A stretch of 64,000 nt of DNA. Origin: Billgrantia sulfidoxydans. GTDB taxonomy: Bacteria; Pseudomonadota; Gammaproteobacteria; Pseudomonadales; Halomonadaceae. The notes under the pieces are model-generated. The model was not told where the DNA came from. It did not search any database and saw nothing but the letters and a program-made list of their open reading frames with translations. The position numbers and the translations under genes were made by a program. The DNA is taken from the NCBI RefSeq assembly GCF_017868775.1, contig NZ_CP053381.1:3720001-3784000 (forward strand), in the 5' to 3' direction. Every line of letters begins with the position of its first letter. The stretch's first letter is position 1. Of this stretch, positions 35,023-43,631 are shown piece after piece.

Positions 35023-35803
35023 GGCAGCTACCAGCGAACGTGACGTGCCCCAGGGTGACCGGGTGCGCGAGTTCGTCGAGCAATACCGCTTCATCATCGC
35101 TCACAGCCGGGAGAGCCGTTACCGGGCTTACGCCTTGCGCCACAAGGTCTTTCGCGAGGAACTCGAGTACACCCTGGGGGACGACGTCGACACTCCCTTC
35201 GAGAAGGACGCCCACGACAAGCACTCGATCCTCTGCCTGCTTCACCATGTCGGGAGCGATCGCGATGCAGGCTGTCTCAGGGTGGTCCTGCCCATCGACA
35301 ACGACGGCCAGCCAAGGACGCTGCCGCTGGAGGAGAGCTGCGCCCACGGCCTGACCCACCCACGGCTGCATCCGGACCGGTTCGAGCGTAGCTCGCTCTG
35401 CGAGGTCTCGCGTCTGGCCGTGCACCCCGACTTCCGCCGCACGCGGGAGTGTGCCCTGGGGCTACGCGAACAGGACCTGCAGCCGCTCGAAGAGAATCGC
35501 CTGCCTCCTCCCTCCCCGTTGGTGACACTGAGCCTGTTCCTGGCCGCCACCGCCATCGTCGGCCTGTCGGGCAGGCGCCATGTCTTCTCCATGATGGAGC
35601 CACGCTTCGCCCGGCTGCTGAAGATCTCGGGGCTGGCGTTTCGACAAGTCGGCGACGTGATCGATTACTGCGGCCCCCGGGCGGCCTACTACATCGACCA
35701 GCACCAGGCCGAACGGGATCTGCAGTCCAGCCTGCGGCCGCTCTATCGCCACATCAGGACGTCACTGGCACCGCAAGTGGAGCGGACCAGCCCGTTCGTC
35801 TAG
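35003..35803 (+). CDS. PEP-CTERM/exosortase system-associated acyltransferase (LuxI-like GNAT)
   Basis: The 266-residue protein resembles the exosortase-associated acyltransferase family (TIGR03694 by name), related to acyl-homoserine-lactone synthases. It shows FIIAHSRESRYRAYALRHKVFREE (LuxI-like R-x-x-V-F pattern, cited in part), a GCLRVVLP strand, SSLCEVSRLAVHPDFRR (the conserved E-x-S-R-L-A-V) and HVFSMMEPRFARLL. It should use an acyl-ACP or acyl-CoA donor. ATG 35003 (GGGAG upstream) lies inside the end of the GGDEF/EAL gene, so the two are translationally coupled. No exosortase, PEP-CTERM protein or polysaccharide cluster occurs in the window. The acceptor is unknown. Confidence 0.82.
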   Translation: METPRHKAATSERDVPQGDRVREFVEQYRFIIAHSRESRYRAYALRHKVFREELEYTLGDDVDTPFEKDAHDKHSILCLLHHVGSDRDAGCLRVVLPIDNDGQPRTLPLEESCAHGLTHPRLHPDRFERSSLCEVSRLAVHPDFRRTRECALGLREQDLQPLEENRLPPPSPLVTLSLFLAATAIVGLSGRRHVFSMMEPRFARLLKISGLAFRQVGDVIDYCGPRAAYYIDQHQAERDLQSSLRPLYRHIRTSLAPQVERTSPFV

Positions 35804-36904
35804 CGAGGGGCACGCCCGGCGCAGCGCGGCGGCGCCCGATCGCACGCCTGCCGACAGGTCAGGCCCGGGATGCAGCCGGCCCGGCCAGGTGAGCACCATC
35901 AGCGCCAGGACGTTGCGGTGCTCGCCACGCGCCAGGTCGGTCTCGCCCCGCGGTGACGGGATGATGCCGGCCCGCGGGTCGACCGCCTCTGCCAGGCGTT
36001 GGCGAATTCGGGCCACGACGGGGTGCCCCTCGTTGCCCGTCAGCAGGAAGACCAGCGCCACCTCGGCCTGAATGTCCTCGGTGGCCTGGTCGAGAATACG
36101 CTCGATCTCGGCGGCCAGGGCCTCGAGGATCCAGGCATGTCGCGCTGCCGGCACCCAGCGCTGGTAGTAACGGCTGTCGGCGATCACGATGTGCGTCATC
36201 CCGTAGAGCCGGTTGCGGTAGTCCGCCTGCTCCAGATCCGCCACCGATTGCGCGGGGAAAACGGAGAGAAACGCCTCGCGCACTGCCGGACGCAGGTCGA
36301 CGACCTCCAGCTGGTGGAGGAACCAGGCCTGGTTCGCCACCTGGGCGGTGTACAGGCGCACGACCTCGGGATCGGTCAGGAACCGCTGCCACGCCAGGCT
36401 GCCCAGGTAGTCGAGCGCGCGCTGATGGTCGGGTATCGCTTCCAGCAGCCCATAGTAGTCCGCCTGGACCAGACGAAAGAGCAGCTGGCGGGCGAACGCG
36501 ATCTCGCCCCACTCCGCCAGCATCACCTGCCTGGCGCGCTGCTTGGCGGTACGCTGGGGATAATCCGCCACGATCTGCCGGGCGCGGGCCGCCGCGAACC
36601 CCGGCCGCTCGAGCCCGGCGATGTCGCGTTCGAGCTGAACCAGCAGCCGCCGCCCGTGGGCCTCGAGAGGGGGCAGGTAGCGTGGCTCGCCGCTGATGCG
36701 GTAGAGCCGCTGGGCATAGTGGCGCTGCTTGTCGAGGGGGAGCTGCGGCAGGGCCGCCTCGTAGACGGCCTGGATCGCCTGGCCGCTGGCCCGGTACGCG
36801 TCGGTCGGCGACGATGCCTCGAGGGCGCAGCCCGCCAGCCACGCCACCAGCAGCAGCACCGGCCAACGCCCCGGTGACAGGCGATGCAGGACGCCTTCAA
36901 CCAT
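35762..36904 (-). CDS. Lipoprotein of DUF3541 type
   Basis: The 380-residue protein has a lipoprotein signal (PVLLLVAWLAGC, Cys near residue 26). A helical mature part follows, with YGMTHIVIADSRYYQRW near residue 235, which I associate with DUF3541, and LFLLTGNEGHPVV-like sequence near 300. The family function is unknown. Its start overlaps the end of the TRIC-type channel gene by 8 nt. Its own 3' end overlaps the convergent acyltransferase gene by 42 nt. The last 25 residues (from about RSGAAALRR) do not look family-like, so the original stop may have been displaced. Confidence 0.65.
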   Translation of the reverse strand: MVEGVLHRLSPGRWPVLLLVAWLAGCALEASSPTDAYRASGQAIQAVYEAALPQLPLDKQRHYAQRLYRISGEPRYLPPLEAHGRRLLVQLERDIAGLERPGFAAARARQIVADYPQRTAKQRARQVMLAEWGEIAFARQLLFRLVQADYYGLLEAIPDHQRALDYLGSLAWQRFLTDPEVVRLYTAQVANQAWFLHQLEVVDLRPAVREAFLSVFPAQSVADLEQADYRNRLYGMTHIVIADSRYYQRWVPAARHAWILEALAAEIERILDQATEDIQAEVALVFLLTGNEGHPVVARIRQRLAEAVDPRAGIIPSPRGETDLARGEHRNVLALMVLTWPGRLHPGPDLSAGVRSGAAALRRACPSLDERAGPLHLRCQ

Positions 36905-37658
36905 GTTTCTTGCGCCGCCGGCGGGGCGAGATCATGCGTACCCTCACCTTGGGGCGTGTCGACGCCGGCTTGTCCTGCGTGGCGCTCACCGTATCCGCCA
37001 CGGACTCGCCGTTGCTCGGCGGCGCCGCGACCGGCGGAGGAATGACTACCCAGGCGAACACCGGCAGTGCCAGCCCCCAGTGAATGGCCGCCAGGCGCAA
37101 GCCCAGCGTCACCGCCAGCGCCAGGCCGATGGCAACCCCGGCCGGCACGGCCAGCGCTCCCAGCCCCACATAGACGATGCCGCCGGCGATGGAGGCGGTG
37201 GCATACACCTCCTCGCGCAGCACCATCGGCACGCGCCGCGCCAGCACGTCGCGCACCATGCCGCCGGCCACACCGGTCAGCAGGCCCATCAGTACCGCCA
37301 CCACCCCGGGCGCCTCCAACTGCAGCGCCTTGTGTGCCCCGATCACCGTGAACAGCGCCAGGCCGAAGGCATCGGCCACCGGCAGGAATACGCGGGAGAG
37401 GCGATGAATGTAGTGAAAGCCGACGATGGAGAGCCCCACGGTGGCCAGGATCACCCACAGGTAGGTGGGGTCGGCGACCCAGAATACCGGCCGCACGCCG
37501 AGCACCAGGTCGCGCAGGGTGCCGCCGCCGATACCGGTGACCGCCGCCAGCACCAGCATGCCGAACGGATCCATCCGCGAGCGGCAGGCCAGTATCACGC
37601 CCGAGAGGGCGAAGACGATGACGCCCGCCATGTCCAGCCAGTACACCAGCCCCGTCAA
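36897..37658 (-). CDS. TRIC-type (UPF0126/YicG) trimeric cation channel family protein
   Basis: The 253-residue protein has six to seven membrane segments and the repeated family motif: LAAVTGIGGGTLRDLVLG near residue 42 and LLTGVAGGMVRDVLARRVP near 128. These Gly-Gly-x-x-R-D pairs line the ion path of bacterial TRIC channels. The basic tail after residue 215 (KVRVRMISPRRRRKK) is an extra feature. The start is TTG 37658, favoured by GGGGAG six bases before it; GTG 37646 is an alternative. It precedes and overlaps the lipoprotein gene, so both form an operon. Confidence 0.88.
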   Translation of the reverse strand: MTGLVYWLDMAGVIVFALSGVILACRSRMDPFGMLVLAAVTGIGGGTLRDLVLGVRPVFWVADPTYLWVILATVGLSIVGFHYIHRLSRVFLPVADAFGLALFTVIGAHKALQLEAPGVVAVLMGLLTGVAGGMVRDVLARRVPMVLREEVYATASIAGGIVYVGLGALAVPAGVAIGLALAVTLGLRLAAIHWGLALPVFAWVVIPPPVAAPPSNGESVADTVSATQDKPASTRPKVRVRMISPRRRRKKHG

Positions 37659-37675
37659 GTCGGTCTCCCCTGTGC

Positions 37676-38245
37676 TTATTGGTAGGTCACGACGAGAAAG
37701 CTCACCAGCTCCTCCTCGCCGCCATTCTCGATGATGTGCTCGAGGTCGGCATGATAGTGGGCCGAATCGCCGGGATCGAGCTCGCAGCGATTCTCCCCGG
37801 CCACCACCCGTGCCCGCCCCTGGGTCACGGTCAGCAGTTCGCGGGTACCCTCGAAATGGGCGGCACTCTGCAGCCTTGCCCCGGGTGCCAGGCGGATCTC
37901 GTAGAACTCGACGTTCTTCTCCATGTGCAGCGGCGAGAGCGTGCGGATGCGGCAGTCGCGGTCGTCGCGAAACAGCTGGCTGGCATCGTTGCCACGCACC
38001 ACTTCGATACGCGAGGCCGTCCAGGGCTGATCCACCAGGTCGCCAATGTTCATGCCGAACGCCTGGGCGATACGCAGCGTGACCGCCAGGGTCGGATTGG
38101 CCTTGCCGCGCTCGATCTGGCTCAGCATCGAGCGGCTGACCCCCGAGGCCGCCGCCAGCTGCTCCAGGGTCAGCCCGCGCCGCTTGCGCAGTTCGATCAC
38201 GCGGCTGGCAAGGCTGCCGGCTTCCGTTTGTGCTTCGTCTGACAT
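37676..38245 (-). CDS. XRE-family regulator with C-terminal cupin domain
   Basis: The protein of about 189 residues has an N-terminal helix-turn-helix (RVIELRKRRGLTLEQLAAAS, GVSRSMLSQIERGKANPTL; about residues 15-65) and a C-terminal cupin (about 95-185: FEGTRELLTVTQGRARV, DPGDSAHYHADLEH). This MmsR/PuuR-like architecture usually represses a divergent metabolic operon and releases it on binding a small metabolite. It is divergent from tdh-kbl, so threonine or a product may be its ligand; this is inference. GTG 38260 is an alternative start. Confidence 0.88.
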   Translation of the reverse strand: MSDEAQTEAGSLASRVIELRKRRGLTLEQLAAASGVSRSMLSQIERGKANPTLAVTLRIAQAFGMNIGDLVDQPWTASRIEVVRGNDASQLFRDDRDCRIRTLSPLHMEKNVEFYEIRLAPGARLQSAAHFEGTRELLTVTQGRARVVAGENRCELDPGDSAHYHADLEHIIENGGEEELVSFLVVTYQ

Positions 38246-38325
38246 CGTGGTGTCACTCACTTCGCATTTGCCCTATACCCAAGACAATAGGTCTCGGCGA
38301 TCGCCATCCATTATCCAGGAAAAAA

Positions 38326-38337
38326 TTCTTGCAAGAA
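38326..38337. promoter_or_regulatory. 12-bp palindrome, candidate operator for tdh-kbl
   Basis: TTCTTGCAAGAA is a perfect palindrome. TTCTGCAA recurs about 15 nt further on. Both lie between the divergent XRE-cupin and tdh genes, about 115 nt before tdh. The assignment to the neighbouring regulator is inference. Confidence 0.45.
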
Positions 38338-38453
38338 GGACTAGTTCTGCAATACTGGAATTCGTTCTCTCATACTAAACCCAACGTGGCGAATTGCCAG
38401 CAACGCTCGCTCCTCCGCCTGAATCCTCCAACCACAAGTCAGGAAGGCAGAAC

Positions 38454-39482
38454 ATGAAAGCGCTGATCAAGAAGGAGGCGACACCCGGCCTCTGGATGGA
38501 CGAAGTGCCCGACCCACAGGTCGGCATCAACGACGTGCTGATCAAGGTGAAGCGCACCGCCATCTGCGGTACCGACGTGCACATCTACAATTGGGACAGT
38601 TGGGCGCAGAAGACCATTCCGGTACCCATGGTAGTGGGCCACGAGTTCGTCGGCGAGATCGTCGAGGTCGGCTCCAACGTCAACGACTTCCACCCCGGGC
38701 AGATCGTCTCCGGCGAGGGCCACGTGGTGTGCGGGCGCTGCCGCAACTGCCTGGCCGGGCGCCGCCACCTATGCGCCCACACCAGCGGCGTAGGGGTCAA
38801 CCGTCCCGGCGCCTTCGCCGAGTACGTGGCGTTGCCGATGTCCAACGTGTGGGAGCACAAGCCCGGCATCGACCTCGACGTGGCCGCCATCTTCGACCCT
38901 CTGGGCAACGCCGTGCACACCGCGCTGCAGTACGACCTGCTCGGCGAGGACGTGCTGATCACCGGCGCCGGGCCGATCGGCGCCATGGCCGCGGCGGTAT
39001 GCCGCCATGCCGGGGCACGCCACGTGGTGGTCACCGATCTCAATCCGGGCCGCCTGGAGCTGGCCAGGCGGCTGGGTGCCACCCGCACCGTGGACGTACG
39101 CCACGAGACCCTGGCCGACGTGCAGCGCGAGCTCGGCCTCACCGAAGGCTTCGACGTGGGCCTGGAGATGTCCGGCAGCCCTGCCGCCTTCCGCGACATG
39201 CTGGCCAACATGTGCCACGGCGGCAAGGTGGCGATGCTCGGCATTCCTACCGAGGAGATGGCGATCGACTGGAACACGGTGATCTTCAACATGCTGACGC
39301 TGAAGGGCATCTACGGCCGCGAGATGTACGAGACCTGGTACAAGATGTCGGTGATGGTCGACTCCGGCCTCGACGTCTCGCCGGTGATCACCCACCGCCT
39401 GCCCTATAGCGAATTCCAGCGCGGTTTCGACGCCATGCTCAGCGGCGAAGCGAGCAAGGTCGTCCTCAACTGGGAGACATGA
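38454..39482 (+). CDS. tdh: L-threonine 3-dehydrogenase
   Basis: The 342-residue zinc enzyme (E. coli Tdh 341) oxidises L-threonine with NAD+ to 2-amino-3-ketobutyrate. [13 protein letters not shown] (catalytic zinc Cys) and [12 protein letters not shown] are present. The structural-zinc cluster [15 protein letters not shown] is near residue 96, and the NAD-binding motif [14 protein letters not shown] near 172. ATG 38454 follows AGGAAGG. It is followed after one base by kbl; the two-step pathway yields glycine and acetyl-CoA. Regulation probably involves the divergent XRE-cupin protein. Confidence 0.97.
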   Translation: MKALIKKEATPGLWMDEVPDPQVGINDVLIKVKRTAICGTDVHIYNWDSWAQKTIPVPMVVGHEFVGEIVEVGSNVNDFHPGQIVSGEGHVVCGRCRNCLAGRRHLCAHTSGVGVNRPGAFAEYVALPMSNVWEHKPGIDLDVAAIFDPLGNAVHTALQYDLLGEDVLITGAGPIGAMAAAVCRHAGARHVVVTDLNPGRLELARRLGATRTVDVRHETLADVQRELGLTEGFDVGLEMSGSPAAFRDMLANMCHGGKVAMLGIPTEEMAIDWNTVIFNMLTLKGIYGREMYETWYKMSVMVDSGLDVSPVITHRLPYSEFQRGFDAMLSGEASKVVLNWET

Positions 39483-39483
39483 C

Positions 39484-40674
39484 ATGTACGGAGCCTTCAA
39501 GCAGCACCTGCGCGGCGAGCTCGACGCCATTCGCCAGGCCGGGCTGTACAAGCACGAGCGCCAGCTGACCACGCCCCAGGGGGCCCATGTCGGCCTCAAT
39601 GCCGGCACCGAGGTGCTCAATTTGTGCGCCAACAACTACCTGGGCCTGGCCCAGCACCCCGAGGTCAACGCCGCCGCCAAGGCGGGCCTGGAAGCGTGGG
39701 GCTACGGACTCGCCTCGGTGCGTTTCATCTGCGGCACCCAGACCCTGCACAAGCAGCTCGAACAGCGCCTCACCGACTTCCTCGGTACCGAGGACACCAT
39801 CCTCTACCCCTCCTGCTTCGACGCCAACGGCGGGCTGTTCGAGACCCTGCTCGGGGCCGAGGACGCGGTGATCTCCGACGAGCTCAACCACGCCAGCATC
39901 ATCGACGGCGTGCGCCTGTGCAAGGCCCGGCGCTACCGCTACCGCAACAACGACATGGCCGACCTCGAAGCGCAGTTGAAAGCCGCCGACCGCGACGGCG
40001 CGCGCTTCAAGCTGATCACCAGCGACGGCGTGTTCTCCATGGACGGCTATATCGCCCGGCTCGACGAGATCTGCGACCTGGCCGAGCGCTACGGGGCCCT
40101 CGTGCACTTCGACGACTGCCACGCCACTGGCTTTCTCGGCGAAGGCGGCCGCGGCACCCACGAGTACCGCGGCTGCATGGACCGCATCGACATCACCACC
40201 GGTACCCTGGGCAAGGCGCTGGGCGGCGCCAGCGGGGGCTATACCAGCGGCAAGCGCGAGATCGTCGAGCTGCTGCGCCAGCGCTCGCGCCCGTACCTGT
40301 TCTCCAACACCGTGGCGCCGCCGGTGGTCGCCGGCGCGCTGAAGGCCATCGAGCTGGCCGCCGAGTCCCGCGAGCTGCGCGACCGTCTAACCGAGAACAC
40401 CGCCTTCTTCCGCGAAGGCCTCGAGCGGCTCGGCTTCGAGCTGCTGCCGGGCGAGCACCCCATCGTGCCGGTGATGCTGCACGATGCGGGGCTTGCCGCC
40501 CGCTTCGCCGAAGAGATGCTCAAGGAAGGCGTCTACGTGATCGCCTTCTCCTACCCGGTGGTGCCCCAGGGCAAGGCGCGCATCCGTACCCAGATGTCCG
40601 CCGCGCTGAGCCGCGACGACCTGGAGTTCGCCCTGGCCGCCTTCGGCCGGGTCAAGGCGCGCCTGGGGCTGTGA
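39484..40674 (+). CDS. kbl: Glycine C-acetyltransferase (2-amino-3-ketobutyrate CoA ligase)
   Basis: The 396-residue alpha-oxoamine synthase cleaves 2-amino-3-ketobutyrate with CoA to glycine and acetyl-CoA. It has [14 protein letters not shown] start sequence ([13 protein letters not shown]), [31 protein letters not shown], and the PLP lysine in [15 protein letters not shown] (about residue 245). The length matches E. coli Kbl (398 aa). It begins one base after the tdh stop, so it is co-translated. Confidence 0.97.
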   Translation: MYGAFKQHLRGELDAIRQAGLYKHERQLTTPQGAHVGLNAGTEVLNLCANNYLGLAQHPEVNAAAKAGLEAWGYGLASVRFICGTQTLHKQLEQRLTDFLGTEDTILYPSCFDANGGLFETLLGAEDAVISDELNHASIIDGVRLCKARRYRYRNNDMADLEAQLKAADRDGARFKLITSDGVFSMDGYIARLDEICDLAERYGALVHFDDCHATGFLGEGGRGTHEYRGCMDRIDITTGTLGKALGGASGGYTSGKREIVELLRQRSRPYLFSNTVAPPVVAGALKAIELAAESRELRDRLTENTAFFREGLERLGFELLPGEHPIVPVMLHDAGLAARFAEEMLKEGVYVIAFSYPVVPQGKARIRTQMSAALSRDDLEFALAAFGRVKARLGL

Positions 40675-40688
40675 TGGGCGCTGTCTGA

Positions 40689-40722
40689 ACGCCGCGCCGC
40701 TTCGGCTCTAACGGCGCGGCGT
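40689..40722. terminator. Hairpin after kbl
   Basis: An 11-bp perfect GC-rich stem (40689-40699 with 40712-40722) with a 12-nt loop lies 15 nt after the kbl stop. No T-tract follows. It separates the tdh-kbl unit from malT. Confidence 0.5.
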
Positions 40723-40804
40723 CTACGCCCTTGGTCGTAGGCGCACCAAACGCAGTGGGCTCGCAGGCATACTGGCTGAATCGTTACAGATGGGTGCGGT
40801 CGCC

Positions 40805-43510
40805 ATGCCTCTGCTCCAGGAAAAGCTCAGCCCGCCAGCCGTGCCGACCACCGTCATTGCTCGGGAGCGGCTCAATGATCGCTTCGCACTGACCGAGCGG
40901 GTGCGCCTGCTGGTGGTTCAGGCGCCACCCGGCTACGGCAAGAGCACCCTGCTGGCCGAACGCCTGCCTCCCCTGGAGCAACCGGCGACCTGGCTGCGAC
41001 TGGATGCGCGCGACGACGACCCCGAGCGCTTCGCCGCCTACTTCCACGCGGCCTTGGCCCAGCTCTGCCAACGGCTCGCCCTCTCGCTGACGCTGCCCCC
41101 GTCGAACGGACTGCACGCCGCCATGGAGGCGTGGCTCGCCGCCCTGCCGCGCGAGGCCCCGCCCGGTCGGCTGGTGCTCGACGACTTCCACCATCTGCGC
41201 CATCCGCAGATCCTCGAGGCCCTGCGCCACTGGCTCGACCATCAGCCTCCCTGGCTCACTCTCACCCTGGCGTCACGCACCCGCCCGGCGCTCGGCCTGG
41301 CCGGGCTGCGGCTGCGCGGCGAGCTGGAGGAGATCGGCCCGGCCGAACTGGCCTTCGAGCATGAGGAGGCGCAGACGCTGTGCGCCGAGCAGCTCAGTTA
41401 CCCACCCACACGCGTGAGCCTGGAGCGCGCCCTGCGCCGCACCGAGGGATGGCCGCTGGCGCTGGCCTGGCTGATCGAGCGCACCACCACGCGGGCCGCC
41501 TTCGACAGCCTGCTCGAGCGTCTCGATGGCGCCCATCCCGACTTCGCCGCCTGGTTCGACGAGCTGCTCGAGGGAAGCCTCGCTGAGGCAGACCGCCGGT
41601 TGCTGCTCCAGCTCGGCGTGCTGGAACGTTTCTCGCCGACCCTGGTGGCGAGGCTGCTGGAAGGGGAGCGGCTCTCCCAGCGGCTGGAGACGCTCGAACA
41701 GGGCGGCCTGTTCCTCACGCGAGTCGACCCCCACTCGCAATGGTTTCGCTTTCATCCGCTGTTCGCCGGCTATCTGCGTCACCGCCGTCACGAGCTCAGC
41801 TTGACCACCCAGCGCGAACTGCACCAGCGCGCCAGCACCGCCTGGCTGCGCCTGGGCAACCCCGCCCTGGCACTGGCGCAGATCATCGAGGCCGAAGCGC
41901 CCGAGGCGCTGGCCGAACTGCTCGAGCAGGAGGGCCCAACGCTGCTCGCCAACGGCCACTTCGCGCTGCTGGCCCGCGGACTCGCCGCCCTCGGCGACAC
42001 TCGCCTCGTCGACTCGCCGCGGCTGACCCTGCTGCATGGCTGGGCCTCCCACGCCCAGTACCACTTCGACCGCACCCGCCAGGCGATCGATTGGATCGAG
42101 GCACAGCTCGAGGCCCCCGAATGGAATGAACTCGGCGCCGAGTTCGCCACCCTGCGCGCCCAGCTGGCGATCAACGAGGGCGATGCCGAACGCGCCGCCC
42201 CGCTGGCCGAGCTGGCCCTGACCCTGCCGCCTCGCTACCTGGCCAGCACGCCGCTCACCGCCGCGGCCATTCTCGCCGAGGCGCGCTTCGTCCAGGGAGA
42301 GCTGGCCGAATCGCTCGAGCGGACCCGCAAGGTGGAGCACGAAGCGGCGCGCCTCGGCGACGAGCAGCGCCGGCTGTGGGCGCTGTGCCACCAGTCCGAG
42401 ACGCTGGTGGCACAGGGGCGCCTGCAGGCCGCCTACGACGTGCAGGAGCGCGCCATGGCCTACGTCGAGCGCAGCGGCCTGGAGCGTCTGCCGGTGGCGG
42501 AATTCCTCTATCGCATTCGCAGCCAGCTGCTGTGGGAGTGGCAGCGGCTCGACGAATCGGAGCAGGCGGCGCTGAAGGGCATCGAGGTGCTCGATACCCA
42601 GGGCGAGCGCTGGACCCTGCAGTGCCATGTCAGCCTGGCCAAGGTGGCCCTGTCGCGGGGCGACAAGGCCCAGTGCGCCGACTACGTTCGCCGCCTGCGG
42701 ACGATTCTGGTCCAGGGCGACTACCACATCGACTGGCAGGCCAACGCCCATGCCACCCTGCTCGTCTGGTGGCAGGCCAACGGCGACCTCGACGCCGTGG
42801 CCCGGTGGCTGCAGGAGGCACCGCCCGGCGACCCGGCACGGGCCAGCAACCATTTCGCCCAATGCAACCTGCGCAACCACGCGCGGGCGCTGACCCTGCT
42901 CGGCCGCTTCGACGAGGCCGAGGCGCTGCTCATGGCGCTGGAGCGCCAGACCGAGCGGCTGGGGCTGGCCACCGACGCCAACCGCAACCGCCTGTGCCTG
43001 GCGGCCCTGGCCTGGCAGCGCGAGCGCCACGACGAAGCCTTGGGCCACCTGCGCCAGGCACTGGCGCTTGCCACCCGCACCGCACTCGCCGGCAGTTTCC
43101 TGCGCCTGGGGCGAGCACTGCCCGAGATGCTCGTGCCGCTGCTCAAAGACAACGGCCTCGACCCGCTGGCCAGGAGCCACGCCGAGCGGCTGCTCGAGCT
43201 CGCCCGCCGCCAGCGCGAGTTCGGCCGCGCCGTGCGCCTGCTGCTCGACGACTCGGTGATCGAGGACATCGTCGCCCGTCCCGACGTGCCGGAGCTGATC
43301 CGCACCTCACCGCTGACCCGCCGCGAATGGCAGATCCTCGGCCTGATCCATGCCGGGCTCTCCAACGAGCAGATCGCCGATCAGCTCTCGGTGGCACCCA
43401 CCACGGTCAAGACCCATATCCGCAGCCTCTACCAGAAGCAGCACATCCGCCGCCGTGAGGAAGCCATTGCGCTGGCCGGCGAGCTGCTCTCGCGCATCCA
43501 GGGGGAGTGA
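40805..43510 (+). CDS. malT: MalT-type LuxR-family transcriptional activator of maltose genes
   Basis: The 901-residue STAND-class protein has the length of E. coli MalT (901). It has a P-loop near residue 45 (APPGYGKSTLLAE) and the Walker B-like LVLDDFHHL near 125. The winged and TPR-like middle (about 240-820) is rich in leucine repeats. A LuxR-type helix-turn-helix follows at about 840-895 (LTRREWQILGLI, GLSNEQIADQL, APTTVKTHI). MalT binds ATP and maltotriose and activates mal promoters through short GGGGA(T/G)GAGG boxes. Such decamers occur upstream of aglA and malE. ATG 40805 is chosen over 40790 from alignment with MalT. Confidence 0.9.
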   Translation: MPLLQEKLSPPAVPTTVIARERLNDRFALTERVRLLVVQAPPGYGKSTLLAERLPPLEQPATWLRLDARDDDPERFAAYFHAALAQLCQRLALSLTLPPSNGLHAAMEAWLAALPREAPPGRLVLDDFHHLRHPQILEALRHWLDHQPPWLTLTLASRTRPALGLAGLRLRGELEEIGPAELAFEHEEAQTLCAEQLSYPPTRVSLERALRRTEGWPLALAWLIERTTTRAAFDSLLERLDGAHPDFAAWFDELLEGSLAEADRRLLLQLGVLERFSPTLVARLLEGERLSQRLETLEQGGLFLTRVDPHSQWFRFHPLFAGYLRHRRHELSLTTQRELHQRASTAWLRLGNPALALAQIIEAEAPEALAELLEQEGPTLLANGHFALLARGLAALGDTRLVDSPRLTLLHGWASHAQYHFDRTRQAIDWIEAQLEAPEWNELGAEFATLRAQLAINEGDAERAAPLAELALTLPPRYLASTPLTAAAILAEARFVQGELAESLERTRKVEHEAARLGDEQRRLWALCHQSETLVAQGRLQAAYDVQERAMAYVERSGLERLPVAEFLYRIRSQLLWEWQRLDESEQAALKGIEVLDTQGERWTLQCHVSLAKVALSRGDKAQCADYVRRLRTILVQGDYHIDWQANAHATLLVWWQANGDLDAVARWLQEAPPGDPARASNHFAQCNLRNHARALTLLGRFDEAEALLMALERQTERLGLATDANRNRLCLAALAWQRERHDEALGHLRQALALATRTALAGSFLRLGRALPEMLVPLLKDNGLDPLARSHAERLLELARRQREFGRAVRLLLDDSVIEDIVARPDVPELIRTSPLTRREWQILGLIHAGLSNEQIADQLSVAPTTVKTHIRSLYQKQHIRRREEAIALAGELLSRIQGE

Positions 43511-43517
43511 CCTTCGA

Positions 43518-43561
43518 CCTCCTCCCCCCTCCTACGCCTCACTCCCCCCGGGGGTAGAGGA
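43518..43561 (-). promoter_or_regulatory. MalT-box-like cluster upstream of aglA
   Basis: Read on the minus strand, 43518-43527 is GGGGAGGAGG, a perfect match to the MalT box GGGGA(T/G)GAGG. 43529-43538 reads GGCGTAGGAG, the same decamer found before malE. A plus-strand GGGGTAGAGGA follows at 43551-43561. All lie within 115 nt of the aglA start. Confidence 0.65.
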
Positions 43562-43631
43562 TTCCCTCCAGCGAGCCCGGCATCACCATCGCCCCTACGA
43601 TTTCCCGTATGGCAAGCGACAAGGACAACGC

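Noticed and set aside
36523..37458. 311-codon minus-strand frame overlapping the TRIC-type gene
   Set aside because: The real gene is in another minus frame with a complete TRIC signature; this frame has low-complexity Gly/Arg/Ala composition.
41273..43180. 635-codon open frame on the minus strand
   Set aside because: It lies opposite malT, has no recognisable domain, and its Gln/Gly/Leu composition reflects the sense gene.
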